From JBOFZL01 sp051655155 (GTDB taxonomy: Bacteria > Bacillota > Clostridia > Peptostreptococcales > Filifactoraceae), in assembly GCA_051655155.1 (NCBI GenBank), contig JBOFZL010000082.1, positions 1-59,923 on the forward strand: a stretch of 59,923 bases of DNA, read 5' to 3'. Under the pieces are notes generated by a model. The model was not told where the DNA came from and did not search any database. It saw only the letters and a list, made by a program, of their open reading frames with translations. Positions 9,496-19,229 of the stretch are shown piece after piece; position 1 is the stretch's first letter; each line of letters opens with the position of its first letter. A program made the translations under genes and the position numbers.

Positions 9496-10527
9496 CTAAT
9501 TTTTTTCTACTAGTTCCAAAATACCAAATGCCGCTGACTCATCTATCACTAAAACTAAATTTTTATTAATTTTAGATATAGCCAATATTGCTGCAGATTT
9601 TTTCCTACCTGCCGCTACTGCTAAACAATGATTTAGCTTTTTATAATGCTCTAATTTTATTCCTAGTGTTGGTGTTTCTAAAACAATATCTCCATCAATA
9701 TTGAAATAGTGACCAAAAGCTTCTGCTACTGCTGTCTTATTTTTTATAAGTTCTAACTGTTTTTCAGAAGAATTTCTTTTAGTTGCCATAATTTCTGCAT
9801 CCCCAATACCAAATACCAGATACTCAATAGTATCTATTTTATTCATAATATTAGCAAAATTTGGATCTAACAATATTTGATCTTTAAGATTTTCATTTAC
9901 TGTGTCCGTCATGTGTAATAAATCATATTTTGCATTTAATTGCTTTGCCAAATTTGATGCAACATTATTAGCTTGATTTTCTAACCTTTCACCTAATGCC
10001 CCTCTTGCTGGTATTACATATAAGTCATTCTCTATTTTAGATTGAGGTACAGCTTTTGAAAAAGATATCATTGTGCTTCCACCAGTTACACCCAAAACCT
10101 TGACATCTTCTAAAGTTTTTAAAAAATAATTCGAAGCAGCTTTAGCTAAAAACTTAATACCATTTCTGTCAATATCACAGTTATGCGATACAACTATTAC
10201 ATCTTTAATTTTAAGAATATCTTTTAGCTTCTTTTCAAGAGAGTCCATTCCATTGATGCTAGATACAAAATCTTCCAACTCACTTAACGCATAACTTCCA
10301 TATTCAGTAACAGACATACCTGAAGAAGTAACTTCTAATAAATTTAGATTTTTCAAAAATTCTATTTCACTTCTTACAACTCTTTCTGTCAACCCTATCT
10401 TAGCGGCCAATAGTCGTCTACCTATAACTTCATTTACGCTAATTTCATGAAGTATTCTATAACGTTTTAACATTTCTTCTAAAACATCAGGAACTACTTT
10501 CGCTTGAATCTTAATTAAATCTAACAT
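9496..10527 (-). CDS. cggR: Central glycolytic genes regulator CggR (SorC family)
   Basis: This 343-residue repressor has an N-terminal DNA-binding region (residues 1-90) built from helices with NEVIGRRLLAAKIGLTERVVRSEIEFL, a winged-helix pattern. A C-terminal SorC sugar-phosphate-binding domain follows, with VLGVTGGSTMISF, LYVIPARGALGE and VFGIGDAEIM. CggR family members are inactivated by fructose-1,6-bisphosphate. The position ahead of gap and the GGGAC/GTCCC sites in its own promoter fit autoregulation of the glycolytic operon. Confidence 0.93.
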   Translation of the reverse strand: MLDLIKIQAKVVPDVLEEMLKRYRILHEISVNEVIGRRLLAAKIGLTERVVRSEIEFLKNLNLLEVTSSGMSVTEYGSYALSELEDFVSSINGMDSLEKKLKDILKIKDVIVVSHNCDIDRNGIKFLAKAASNYFLKTLEDVKVLGVTGGSTMISFSKAVPQSKIENDLYVIPARGALGERLENQANNVASNLAKQLNAKYDLLHMTDTVNENLKDQILLDPNFANIMNKIDTIEYLVFGIGDAEIMATKRNSSEKQLELIKNKTAVAEAFGHYFNIDGDIVLETPTLGIKLEHYKKLNHCLAVAAGRKKSAAILAISKINKNLVLVIDESAAFGILELVEKN

Positions 10528-10537
10528 TTTTCACCTC

Positions 10538-10574
10538 TGGGACAACTTTAGGCCTTATGGCATTTCTCGTCCCT
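10538..10574 (-). promoter_or_regulatory. Probable CggR operator
   Basis: GGGAC (10539-10543) and GTCCC (10569-10573) form widely spaced half-sites between the cggR promoter and the cggR start codon. GGGAC is the core of the known Bacillus CggR operator, which lies in the same place. A repressor bound here would block transcription of cggR and all downstream glycolytic genes. Confidence 0.6.
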
Positions 10575-10576
10575 CG

Positions 10577-10610
10577 ATTATATAGTATAATATAAAGAAG
10601 AAAAAATCAA
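10577..10610 (-). promoter_or_regulatory. Promoter of the cggR glycolytic operon
   Basis: On the minus strand TTGATT (10605-10610) stands 17 bases from TACTAT (10582-10587), with an overlapping TATAAT nearby. It lies in the 101-base gap between rpoN and cggR and immediately upstream of the GGGAC/GTCCC operator, so the glycolytic operon has its own start separate from rpoN. Confidence 0.6.
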
Positions 10611-10628
10611 GAAAAAATTTAACAATTT

Positions 10629-11972
10629 TTATATTTCTTTTCTTTCAGCAGAAGATGGTATTTTCAATTCTTCACGATATTTACTTACCGTCCTTCGTGA
10701 TATATCAATATCATCTTCCAATAACAAATCACATATTTTTTTATCACTATATGGTTTTTTCTTATCCTCATTTTGAACAATAACTTTAATTTTATTTTTA
10801 ACTGCTTTGTTGGATAAATTTTCTCCACTCTTATCTATAATTTTATTCGAAAAGAAAAATTTAAATTCATATATTCCACTTGGAGTAAGCATATACTTTC
10901 CATTTACTGTCCGTGATATAGTAGACTCATGAAACCCTGTCACTTTCGCAATATCCTTCATTTTTAATGGCTTAAGATACTCCTTGCCTTTTATAAAAAA
11001 TTCTTTTTGCTCATCTACAATTGCGGTTGCAACCTTTAAAATTGTGCTTTTCCGTTGTTCTATCGACCTAATTAAATTTAAAGCTGCATTCATTTTATCT
11101 TTTAGATATTCTTTTGTTTCTGAATCTATTTCATCAATAAGCATTTGTTCATAAGTTTTATTAATATTAATTTTTATATTTGCCTCTTTATTAGATTTTA
11201 TTATTAATTGATTATCATACTTTTCTACGAGTATATCAGGAAGTATGTATACAGGAGTAAAAACACTAAATGCTCTTCCTGGCTTTGGATCTAACGTTTT
11301 AATAATCTCTATATATTTTTTAAGCTGTATATCACTTATATTATATTTTTTTATAATCTCTTTATACTTATGTCTTCCTACATTAGATAAATCTTCTTTC
11401 ACTATTCTAAATAAAATTTTATCATTATACTCTCTATCCTTGAGTTGTATCATAAGACATTCTTCAATATTTCTAGCACATATTCCTGCAGGTTCAATAT
11501 TTTGAATTATTAATAATACTTTCTCTAAAAAATCAAACTCCACATTTATTTTTTTTGCACATTCTATAAGATCAGCTTTAATATATCCATTATCATCTAT
11601 CAAAGTTATTAAAAACTTAGCAATTTTGATTTGCTCTTTAGTGAGTTTGAGCATAGAAATTTCTTCCTCTAAATGTTCAATCAACCTTAAAGCTTTTGGA
11701 ATGTAACTCTCTATATTATTATCTTCATAATTTTCTTCATAAAAATTATTACTTATTTTTAAATTTGAATTTCTCATATGTTCATGATACTTTTCCCAGT
11801 CAACTTCTCTCTTACTTTCAATTTCTAAAATAGGGTTTTCTCTAATCTTTTCATTCGCCATAACCTCGATGTCTTGAGTTGTCATTTGTAAAATATCTAA
11901 TGATTGTTTTAACTCTTTTGTTAAAGTTATTTTTTGTGATAACTTAGTTTCTAAATTATAATTTATATTCAC
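10629..11972 (-). CDS. rpoN: RNA polymerase sigma-54 factor
   Basis: The 447-residue protein has the N-terminal activator-interacting region with LTKELKQSLDILQM, a core-binding middle, a helix-turn-helix (MKDIAKVTGFHESTISRTVNGKYM), and the C-terminal RpoN box RRTVSKYREELKIPSS that contacts the -24 element. Translation begins at GTG with AAAGGGGG upstream. Sigma-54 needs AAA+ activators, none of which lies in this window. Location beside cggR is seen in other Clostridia. Confidence 0.95.
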   Translation of the reverse strand: MNINYNLETKLSQKITLTKELKQSLDILQMTTQDIEVMANEKIRENPILEIESKREVDWEKYHEHMRNSNLKISNNFYEENYEDNNIESYIPKALRLIEHLEEEISMLKLTKEQIKIAKFLITLIDDNGYIKADLIECAKKINVEFDFLEKVLLIIQNIEPAGICARNIEECLMIQLKDREYNDKILFRIVKEDLSNVGRHKYKEIIKKYNISDIQLKKYIEIIKTLDPKPGRAFSVFTPVYILPDILVEKYDNQLIIKSNKEANIKININKTYEQMLIDEIDSETKEYLKDKMNAALNLIRSIEQRKSTILKVATAIVDEQKEFFIKGKEYLKPLKMKDIAKVTGFHESTISRTVNGKYMLTPSGIYEFKFFFSNKIIDKSGENLSNKAVKNKIKVIVQNEDKKKPYSDKKICDLLLEDDIDISRRTVSKYREELKIPSSAERKEI

Positions 11973-12058
11973 AAAATATCCCCCTTTATATTATAATTCT
12001 ATCAAAAAATTTTTGATTTTTCTATACCTTTTAATTTAAAAAATCTCAATAAAAATAA

Positions 12059-12079
12059 AAAGCTGCATAAAGCAGCTTT
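12059..12079 (-). terminator. Terminator after pyrE
   Basis: AAAGCTGC and GCAGCTTT form an 8-bp stem with a 5-base loop, followed on the minus strand by TTATTTTT. The hairpin overlaps the pyrE stop codon and ends the typA-pyrE transcript. Confidence 0.8.
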
Positions 12080-12746
12080 AACCTTCATATTTATATAAAT
12101 ATTCCTCCATTTTTTCTTTTACCTTATCATCAACATAGATTTTCCCATCTATTGGAGTTGCATATAAAGTATCTATTATTTCTCTAGTTGTAACAATTGG
12201 ATAAGTTTCTATTCCAAATTCGTTTTTTATCTCTTGAGTAGCAGTAAAATTACCCTGGCCTTTTTCCATCCTGTCAACTGAAATTATGAGCCCAAGTATC
12301 TCAACATCGGCAACAGATTTTAACAAAGGTACAACTTCTCTAATTGCGGTTCCTGCAGTTATCACATCTTCAATTATTATAATTTTTTGTCCATCTGATA
12401 ATTTTGAACCAACAAATGTTCCACCTTCACCATGATCCTTTACTTCTTTTCTATTGAATGAATATTTTTTATCTATCCCATATTTCATATTTAGAGCTAT
12501 AGATGTTGATATAACTAAAGGAATCCCCTTATATGCTGGTCCAAACAAAATATCAGCCGATTCTAATTTATTCGCTTTAATACAATCAGCATAAAATGTT
12601 CCTAATCTCTGAATCTGTTCTCCCGTCTTATAGTTGCCTGTATTTATAAAGTACGGCGTTCTTCTTCCACTTTTTGCTGTAAAATCCCCAAACATCAATA
12701 CTCCAGACCTTACCATGAATTTTATGAATTCCTCTTTATAAGTCAT
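12078..12746 (-). CDS. pyrE: Orotate phosphoribosyltransferase
   Basis: The 222-residue enzyme joins orotate to PRPP to make orotidine 5'-phosphate in pyrimidine synthesis. The PRPP loop IIIEDVITAGTAIREV lies around residue 125 and the N-terminal half carries FGPAYKGIPL. GAGAGG precedes the ATG. It is alone among pyrimidine genes here, 16 bases downstream of typA, so the regulation is probably tied to that gene rather than to a pyr operon. Confidence 0.94.
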   Translation of the reverse strand: MTYKEEFIKFMVRSGVLMFGDFTAKSGRRTPYFINTGNYKTGEQIQRLGTFYADCIKANKLESADILFGPAYKGIPLVISTSIALNMKYGIDKKYSFNRKEVKDHGEGGTFVGSKLSDGQKIIIIEDVITAGTAIREVVPLLKSVADVEILGLIISVDRMEKGQGNFTATQEIKNEFGIETYPIVTTREIIDTLYATPIDGKIYVDDKVKEKMEEYLYKYEG

Positions 12747-12762
12747 ACTTCAACCTCTCTTC

Positions 12763-14583
12763 CTATCTTTTGCTTCTTCCTCTTAAGGTTTTATCCAATA
12801 TTTTCTTTCTAATTCTTATAGACTTAGGAGTGATTTCCACCAATTCGTCATCTTCAATAAATTCTAATGTTTCTTCCAAAGACATTTTTTTAGGTGGAGA
12901 TAATTTTATTGCATCATCTGATCCAGAAGCACGAACATTTGTGGCTTGCTTTCTTTTACATACATTTACATCTATATCACCTGTCTTGGAGTTCTGTCCA
13001 ACAACCATTCCGCTATAAACATTTTGTCCAGGAGAAATAAAAAGTATTCCTCTTTCTTGAGCATTATTTAAGCCATAAGCTACCGCTACCCCATTTTCAA
13101 ATGCAACAAGTGAACCTACGCTCCTCATGATAATCTCACCTTTATGTTGTTCATATCCTTCAAATAATGTATTTAATATTCCATTTCCTTTTGTATCTGT
13201 TAAAAAATCTGATCTATATCCTATAAGACCCCTTGTTGGTATTAAAAATTCAACTCTTACATATCCACCTTTAGATTGAATCATATTCACCATTTCACCT
13301 TTTCTTGAACCTAATTTTTCCATTACAGGTCCTAAAAAATCTTCTGGTACATCAATAATAGCACGTTCAATAGGTTCTAATAATACTCCACTATCACCTT
13401 TTTTATATAACACTTCTGGTTTGGATACTTGGAATTCATATCCTTCTCTTCTCATAACCTCCATTAAAATTGACAAATGCAACTCTCCTCTTCCAGAAAC
13501 CTTAAATGCATCTGGAGAATCAGTTTCTTCCACTCTTAAAGAAACATTTGTATTTAACTCTTTAAATAACCTTTCTCGTAACTGACGTGATGTAACAAAT
13601 TTTCCCTCTTGACCTGCAAATGGACTATCATTAACCGAAAACGTCATTGCGATTGTTGGCTCGGATATCTTTACAAAAGGAAGCGCTTCTTTATTATCTG
13701 TGCTAGTTATGGTGTCACCTATTTGTATATTTTCAATTCCTGCTATTGCTACAATACTTCCAACCTTAGCAGAACTAACCTCTACTCTATTTAATCCCAT
13801 ATATTCAAACAGCTTTCCAATCCTTACTTTATAGTCAGTATCTTTATGTTCATAGTTTAAAACTGACACTTCATCTCCAACTTTAATTTCACCTCTTTGA
13901 ACCTTTCCAATTCCTATCCTACCGACATATTCGTTATAATCAATCGTTGAAATTAAAATTTGTGTATCTCCATTTATATCTCCTTTTGGCGCTGGAACAT
14001 TTTCTATAATACTTTTAAATAGTTCTTCCATATTATCCTGTAAGGTGTCAAAATTTAAACCTGCTTTACCAGTTTTTGCTGATGCGAATATAAATGGTGA
14101 ATCTAACTGCTCTTCAGTAGCCTCCAGTTCTAAAAACAATTCTAAAACTTCATCTACAACTTCATTTGGTCTGGCTTCAGGTCTATCTACCTTATTAACA
14201 CAAACTATTGGAGCCAATTTTAATTCTAAAGCTTTCTTTAACACAAACTTAGTTTGAGGCATAGGTCCTTCAAAAGCATCAACAACTAAAACTACCCCAT
14301 CAACCATTTTTAATATTCTTTCAACCTCTCCACCAAAGTCTGCATGGCCTGGAGTATCAATAATATTTATCTTTGTTCCCTTATACATTACTGCAGTATT
14401 TTTTGAAAGTATGGTTATCCCTCTTTCTCTCTCTAAATCGTTGGAATCCATTACTCTTTCTGTTAATTCTTGATTTTCCCTGAAAATTCCACTCTGCCTC
14501 AAAAGTGCATCCACCAATGTAGTTTTTCCATGGTCAACGTGTGCTATAATTGCAACATTTCTTATATCTTCTCTAATATTCAA
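12763..14583 (-). CDS. typA: Translational GTPase TypA/BipA
   Basis: The 606-residue ribosome-associated GTPase has the elongation-factor G1 motif AHVDHGKTTL near residue 14, RERGITILSKNTA (switch I), DTPGHADFGGEV (G3) and NKVDRPEARP (G4). EF-G-like domains III and V and the TypA-specific C terminus with GQNSKTGD follow. Translation probably starts at TTG with AGAAGG upstream; there is no better ATG in frame. It supports ribosome assembly or translation under stress. Confidence 0.95.
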   Translation of the reverse strand: MNIREDIRNVAIIAHVDHGKTTLVDALLRQSGIFRENQELTERVMDSNDLERERGITILSKNTAVMYKGTKINIIDTPGHADFGGEVERILKMVDGVVLVVDAFEGPMPQTKFVLKKALELKLAPIVCVNKVDRPEARPNEVVDEVLELFLELEATEEQLDSPFIFASAKTGKAGLNFDTLQDNMEELFKSIIENVPAPKGDINGDTQILISTIDYNEYVGRIGIGKVQRGEIKVGDEVSVLNYEHKDTDYKVRIGKLFEYMGLNRVEVSSAKVGSIVAIAGIENIQIGDTITSTDNKEALPFVKISEPTIAMTFSVNDSPFAGQEGKFVTSRQLRERLFKELNTNVSLRVEETDSPDAFKVSGRGELHLSILMEVMRREGYEFQVSKPEVLYKKGDSGVLLEPIERAIIDVPEDFLGPVMEKLGSRKGEMVNMIQSKGGYVRVEFLIPTRGLIGYRSDFLTDTKGNGILNTLFEGYEQHKGEIIMRSVGSLVAFENGVAVAYGLNNAQERGILFISPGQNVYSGMVVGQNSKTGDIDVNVCKRKQATNVRASGSDDAIKLSPPKKMSLEETLEFIEDDELVEITPKSIRIRKKILDKTLRGRSKR

Positions 14584-14650
14584 AACTTTACCTTCTCTCT
14601 TTTTAATTAATGTTTTATTATATCATAAAATTAAATAAACAACAAATATA

Positions 14651-15268
14651 TCAATCAATACTAATAATAAACTTCACTACTTTATCTGCAATATTATAAT
14701 TAAAACCTTTATACGTTAAATATTGTTTCAATTTTTTTGCTCTTTCATAATTATCTTCACTTTTAATTTGCTTTAGTTTTTTTTTCGCTATTGACATTGC
14801 ACTTTTAAACTCATCTTCTTCCGATATAGATTCCAATGCTGTGCATACTAATTCCTTATCAAAACCCTTTTTATAAAGGTTATCTTTAATGAAATTTTTA
14901 GATTTTCCACAATTTTTAATTGACTCCGTATATGTTTCAATATAATCCTTATCATTTATAAGCTTATATCCTTTTAAGAATTCTATCACTCTTTCAATGG
15001 TTACTAACTGAAAATTATTTTTTTTTAGAAATATAAATACCTCTTTTTCTGTCTTTCCAGAAAATCCCAGTTGTCGTAAAACTTTATTCTTTGCACTTTC
15101 ATACTCATTTTCTAAAATTATTTTTTTAAAGCTTTCAATGGAATTTATGTCCTTCTTCTCGCAAATATTTTCATCTCTTATAGTTTTTTTTGTTACAATT
15201 CCAACATATTCATCATCAACATAAATTTTATAACTATATTTAAATTTTTCAATTTTTGTAATTATCAT
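14651..15268 (-). CDS. recX: RecX regulatory protein
   Basis: The roughly 205-residue, highly helical, lysine-rich protein has three RecX-like helical repeats, including LRQLGFSGKTEKEVFIFLKKNNF, FLKGYKLINDKDY and QYLTYKGFNYNIADKVV. RecX modulates RecA filament length in recombination and SOS repair. I place the start at 15268 because GGAGG lies 5 bases upstream; the earlier ATG is inside that ribosome site. The divergent HD-domain gene begins 87 bases to the right. Confidence 0.8.
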   Translation of the reverse strand: MIITKIEKFKYSYKIYVDDEYVGIVTKKTIRDENICEKKDINSIESFKKIILENEYESAKNKVLRQLGFSGKTEKEVFIFLKKNNFQLVTIERVIEFLKGYKLINDKDYIETYTESIKNCGKSKNFIKDNLYKKGFDKELVCTALESISEEDEFKSAMSIAKKKLKQIKSEDNYERAKKLKQYLTYKGFNYNIADKVVKFIISID

Positions 15269-15355
15269 TCTTTCCTCCATATAAACTACCCTTTACAAGT
15301 ATATCATAAAACTGTATATTAAGCTTATATAAGTTTAATATAATTGGAGGTTTAT

Positions 15356-15922
15356 ATGAACAATAGAGAACATGCTGTAAACTTGGTAAATAAACACATA
15401 AAGACCCCACACATAATTTTGCATTCTTATGCAGTTGAAGCTATAATGAAATCATTATCCCAAAGATTGCTTCCTGAAAAAGAAACTCTTTGGGGAATAG
15501 CAGGTCTTCTCCATGATTTAGATGAAGATTTGGTAGATTGGAAGACGGACATGAGCTTACATGGGCCTAAGACAATTGAAATACTTAAAAAAGAAAAATT
15601 AGGTGATGATGAGATGTACCACGCAATATTATCTCATAACCCTAAGAATGGAACTAAACCAGAAAATATATTTGATTATGCTTTATATGCAGCTGATCCA
15701 ATGGCAGGCTTTATTACGGCAATTACTTTAGTTTATCCAGATAAAAAATTAAAAAGTGTAAAAGTAAAATCTATAATAAAAAGGATGAAAGAAAAAAGAT
15801 TTGCAGCAGGTGCCAATCGTGATGCGATGAACTCCATTGTCAATACCGGTTTATCATTTGAAGAATTTGCAGAAGTCTCATTAGCCGCTATGTGTAAAAT
15901 TGATGAACTCCTGTGTTTATAA
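15356..15922 (+). CDS. HD-domain phosphohydrolase
   Basis: The 188-residue protein carries an HDIG-type metal-dependent phosphohydrolase domain. An early histidine sits in ILHSYAVEAIM, followed by the HD pair in AGLLHDLDEDLVD, then AILSHNP and a later acid in YAADPMAGF. Substrates of such stand-alone HD proteins are often nucleotides, but none is indicated here. GGAGG lies 5 bases before the ATG at 15356. It is divergent from recX and ends at a shared terminator. Confidence 0.75.
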   Translation: MNNREHAVNLVNKHIKTPHIILHSYAVEAIMKSLSQRLLPEKETLWGIAGLLHDLDEDLVDWKTDMSLHGPKTIEILKKEKLGDDEMYHAILSHNPKNGTKPENIFDYALYAADPMAGFITAITLVYPDKKLKSVKVKSIIKRMKEKRFAAGANRDAMNSIVNTGLSFEEFAEVSLAAMCKIDELLCL

Positions 15923-15953
15923 TCAAATTTTTATATTCTATAGTTTACAAAGT

Positions 15954-15996
15954 AAAAGGTTTTTATAGGAGTATACTCTTATAAAAACCCTTTTTT
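15954..15996. terminator. Bidirectional terminator
   Basis: GGTTTTTATA (15958-15967) and TATAAAAACC (15980-15989) enclose a palindrome GAGTATACTC. On the plus strand the stem is followed by CTTTTTTAATTT. It lies between the convergent HD-domain and glutamine synthetase genes. Confidence 0.75.
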
Positions 15997-16018
15997 AATT
16001 TAATACTTATAACAAATG

Positions 16019-17938
16019 CTAAAAAATGTTTCTCTTGTAAATAACATAAAGTGCTTTTAACTCTTGAATTTTTTCTTCTATCAAAAGCTCTAAAATCGAT
16101 GCTTTTTTATAATCTTTACTTTCTATAGCATATTTTAATTCAGAAAATAATGAGGTTTTTAAGCTTGCATCCTTCATCAATTCCCACCGGATATCATTTA
16201 TAATCTTCCATCTTCTTTCATCTAATTCCGATGTATCTTCATCTTTCTTATGACATTTCAAAGTGTTTCTTACAGTTTCTGAGTATTCATTTATTAATTT
16301 GCTCTTAAGTTGTTCTGCCCACTTTTCAATTATTCCTGTTTTAAATGAATTTATTACAACATCTGAAAATACACTATTTTGAGTAAGCACATTAACTTTA
16401 TTATTATATTTATCAAAAGCAATAGCATTTTCATAAACAGTTCTTGGTGGTATTCCAAATATAGAATTTCTTTCCTCTTGAGAATAATGCTCAAAAACAT
16501 TATTCTCACTTCTATATTGTCTACTTTTTTCTAAATATAAACCTTCCTTTTCAGGAATTTTAGAAAATTCATCAATAAGTTCATTTAGTGTCATTTTTAA
16601 CCCAGCATTGTTCATACCATCAATCATAGCTTGATAACACGCAGCAATTACAAGATATACATTGGTATGCGGATTTGGAGAACGTAATTCAAATCTAGTT
16701 GCTAGCGGATTATTTAAATCTCTAATTAACCCTATAAGTATAGATCTATTTCTTGAAGGAATATCTGTACTATGTCCCAACGAAGAAACAATACATATCG
16801 GTGCTTCAAAATGAGGTTTTAATCTATTTAAAGAGTCAATTGTTGGAGCTACGAAAGGATTTATCACCTCATAATTTTTTAATATTCCCATAAGAGAAGA
16901 TATACCCATACTCGTAACATAGTTTTCTAAATGGTTTTTATGTGTAAATAAATTTATTATCTTTCCATCTACAAGCTTTGCCGCAACCCCTATATGAGTA
17001 TGTTTTCCATTTCCTGCAACTCCCTCTATTGGTTTTGCTCTAAAACTTACTTCCAATCCGTATGAATGGAATACATCCTTTATCAAATGGCGTATAAAAT
17101 GTTCACTATCAGTATTCAGTATCTCTGTGGAATACTTCCAATCAATTTCTAGTTGCTCCATTACATTATTGTTTTGCCCTGCTTTGTCTAGTTGTGAACG
17201 TATTCCTCCAACCTCTTTATGACCCATTTCTGGTTGAAATCCATATTTTTCCATAAGAGATATTGTCTTCTCCATTGCTGTCCTTACAATTCCAAATGTT
17301 CTTTTCCAGTATTGTTCCTTTAATGTTTGTGAAGAAAATAATTTTTCAACATTTGCTTTATCCTCTGGCGTTTGAACCCAAAATTCTAGTTCAGTTGCAG
17401 AGGTAAGAAGAATTTCATTAATTTCAGCTTTCGAGCTAATTCCTATTTCTTCACAAAAACTTTTTGATTTTTCACAATATTCTAGTATATTTTCCCTTAA
17501 GTTACAAGATGCCTTCTTTAATATGGAACGTGAACAGACAAACTTATCATCATGAATTAAAAATGAAGGTATTCGTAATGTTCCTACCGGTTTGTTAATC
17601 TCAAAATCTATATTATCAAAGTTATAATCCACTAGCCAGTTGCACTCTTTATCAGGCAGAATATTTACTTTTGCATTTTCTAACGTAGCTATATTGTGAA
17701 GTATTACACTTGAACCATCAGTTTGTACTCCTTCATTTAAAAGACTTTTCATATTCTTAATAAAATAATTTATTGGTATTTTTTCATCTGTTCCATTGCC
17801 CCCAAAATCAATACCTACAAATGAAACAAATTGAACTTCAGGGTGTTTACTTAAAATAGACTCTATTTTTTCCATATTATGATCTTCTTCTTTGATAAAA
17901 AATAGCAAGTCAGAAAAATTAGATTGATAATTTTTCAT
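16019..17938 (-). CDS. Glutamine synthetase-family protein, extended form
   Basis: The 639-residue protein has a glutamine synthetase catalytic fold: TDGSSV near the N terminus, EMGHKEVGGIRSQ in a metal-ligand position, AGNGKHTHIGV with the conserved HxH-type motif, and ATRFELRSPNPHTNVYLVIAA. It is much longer than the 440-470 residues of type I enzymes. The last 120 residues are a charged helical extension not found in standard GlnA, and motifs specific to type III (GlnN) were not seen. AAGGAGG precedes the ATG. It may make glutamine or act on another amine. It is 9 bases from the PLP-enzyme gene. Confidence 0.75.
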   Translation of the reverse strand: MKNYQSNFSDLLFFIKEEDHNMEKIESILSKHPEVQFVSFVGIDFGGNGTDEKIPINYFIKNMKSLLNEGVQTDGSSVILHNIATLENAKVNILPDKECNWLVDYNFDNIDFEINKPVGTLRIPSFLIHDDKFVCSRSILKKASCNLRENILEYCEKSKSFCEEIGISSKAEINEILLTSATELEFWVQTPEDKANVEKLFSSQTLKEQYWKRTFGIVRTAMEKTISLMEKYGFQPEMGHKEVGGIRSQLDKAGQNNNVMEQLEIDWKYSTEILNTDSEHFIRHLIKDVFHSYGLEVSFRAKPIEGVAGNGKHTHIGVAAKLVDGKIINLFTHKNHLENYVTSMGISSLMGILKNYEVINPFVAPTIDSLNRLKPHFEAPICIVSSLGHSTDIPSRNRSILIGLIRDLNNPLATRFELRSPNPHTNVYLVIAACYQAMIDGMNNAGLKMTLNELIDEFSKIPEKEGLYLEKSRQYRSENNVFEHYSQEERNSIFGIPPRTVYENAIAFDKYNNKVNVLTQNSVFSDVVINSFKTGIIEKWAEQLKSKLINEYSETVRNTLKCHKKDEDTSELDERRWKIINDIRWELMKDASLKTSLFSELKYAIESKDYKKASILELLIEEKIQELKALYVIYKRNIF

Positions 17939-17947
17939 ATTTCCTCC

Positions 17948-19216
17948 TTATAAATTTTTTATTATTTTATTTAAAGCAAGAATAGCACCTAACTTGGAAT
18001 GCTCGTAAGTTAATCCTCCTTGAAAATAAACAGTAAATGGTTCTTTGATAGGGGCATCTGCACTTAACTCAATTGATGACCCTTGTACAAAAGCACCTGC
18101 TGCCATTATAACCTTACTATCATAACCCGGCATCTCCCATGGCACCGGTGTTACAAATGAGTCCACAGGAGCAGCAGATTGAATACCTTCACAAAAATCA
18201 CAAATCTCTTTTTCCGAGTTCAAGGCTATTGACTGTATAATGTCGCTTCTTTTTTCATTTACTTCTGGAAAAACTTCATAATTAAAATCTTTAAATAGTT
18301 GAGCACAAAAAATAGCACCTTTAACTGCATTTGCAACAACTAATGGAGCTTGAAATAATCCCTGTAACAAAGTACGATTTGTTCCAAACGTTAGACCGCA
18401 CTCTTTTCCAATACCTGGAGAGGTCAGCCTAGCAGACACCAGTTCTATAAGATCCTTACGACCACATATATATCCCCCAGATAAAGCTAATCCCCCTCCA
18501 GGGTTTTTAATTAAAGAACCCGCAATTATATCTGCCCCTACATCTGTTGGTTCTCTTATCTCTAAAAATTCTCCATAACAATTATCTACCATAACTATTA
18601 TATTAGAATTCATCTTCTTAATTATCTTTATTGCCGCCTCAATATCATCTATTGAAATTGACCTTCTCCTTGAATAACCCTTTGAACGTTGTATATATAC
18701 TATTTTAATATTGGGTGTATTGAGAATAATATTTTTAATAGTTTCTAAATCAAATCCTGTATCAATCAGTTCAACTTGCTTATAATCAATTCCAAATGCA
18801 ATTAATGACGAAGAATCATCAACAATACCTATAACTTTTTCCAATGTATCATACGGCTTTGAAGTTATTGAAAGCATCATATCTCCTGGTCTTAATATTC
18901 CCTGAAGACATAAACTCAACGCATGAGTACCATTAACTATAGTTGGTCTAACAATAGAGTCTTCTACATTAAAAACTTTTGAAAAAATTTCCTCAACTTT
19001 TTCTCGTCCTGAATCGTTATATCCATAGCCTGTATTCCAATTAAAATGAGTATCACTCAAACGAGAATCTTGCATAGCTTTAAGAACTTTATAATGGTTA
19101 TAACTCTTTATACTGTCGATAGATTTAAAAAGTGGTTCAATTTTTAATTCAATAGGAGCTACGGCTCTAACAATATCATTATCGATATCATATAGTTCAA
19201 AAATCTTATTAATCAA
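17948..19216 (-). CDS. Methionine gamma-lyase/aluminium resistance family PLP enzyme (YnbB-like)
   Basis: The roughly 422-residue pyridoxal-phosphate protein shows NGTHALSLCLQGIL (cofactor phosphate site), VDNCYGEF (aspartate that pairs with the PLP nitrogen) and AGSLIKNPGGGLALSGGY with the Schiff-base lysine. It matches the YnbB/aluminium-resistance branch of cystathionine-lyase-like enzymes. I choose the TTG at 19216 because AAAGGGAG lies just before it; the GTG at 19237 would encode that ribosome site. The gene sits in an argS-unknown-PLP enzyme-glutamine synthetase string with little spacing. Confidence 0.8.
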   Translation of the reverse strand: MINKIFELYDIDNDIVRAVAPIELKIEPLFKSIDSIKSYNHYKVLKAMQDSRLSDTHFNWNTGYGYNDSGREKVEEIFSKVFNVEDSIVRPTIVNGTHALSLCLQGILRPGDMMLSITSKPYDTLEKVIGIVDDSSSLIAFGIDYKQVELIDTGFDLETIKNIILNTPNIKIVYIQRSKGYSRRRSISIDDIEAAIKIIKKMNSNIIVMVDNCYGEFLEIREPTDVGADIIAGSLIKNPGGGLALSGGYICGRKDLIELVSARLTSPGIGKECGLTFGTNRTLLQGLFQAPLVVANAVKGAIFCAQLFKDFNYEVFPEVNEKRSDIIQSIALNSEKEICDFCEGIQSAAPVDSFVTPVPWEMPGYDSKVIMAAGAFVQGSSIELSADAPIKEPFTVYFQGGLTYEHSKLGAILALNKIIKNL

Positions 19217-19229
19217 AACATCTCCCTTT

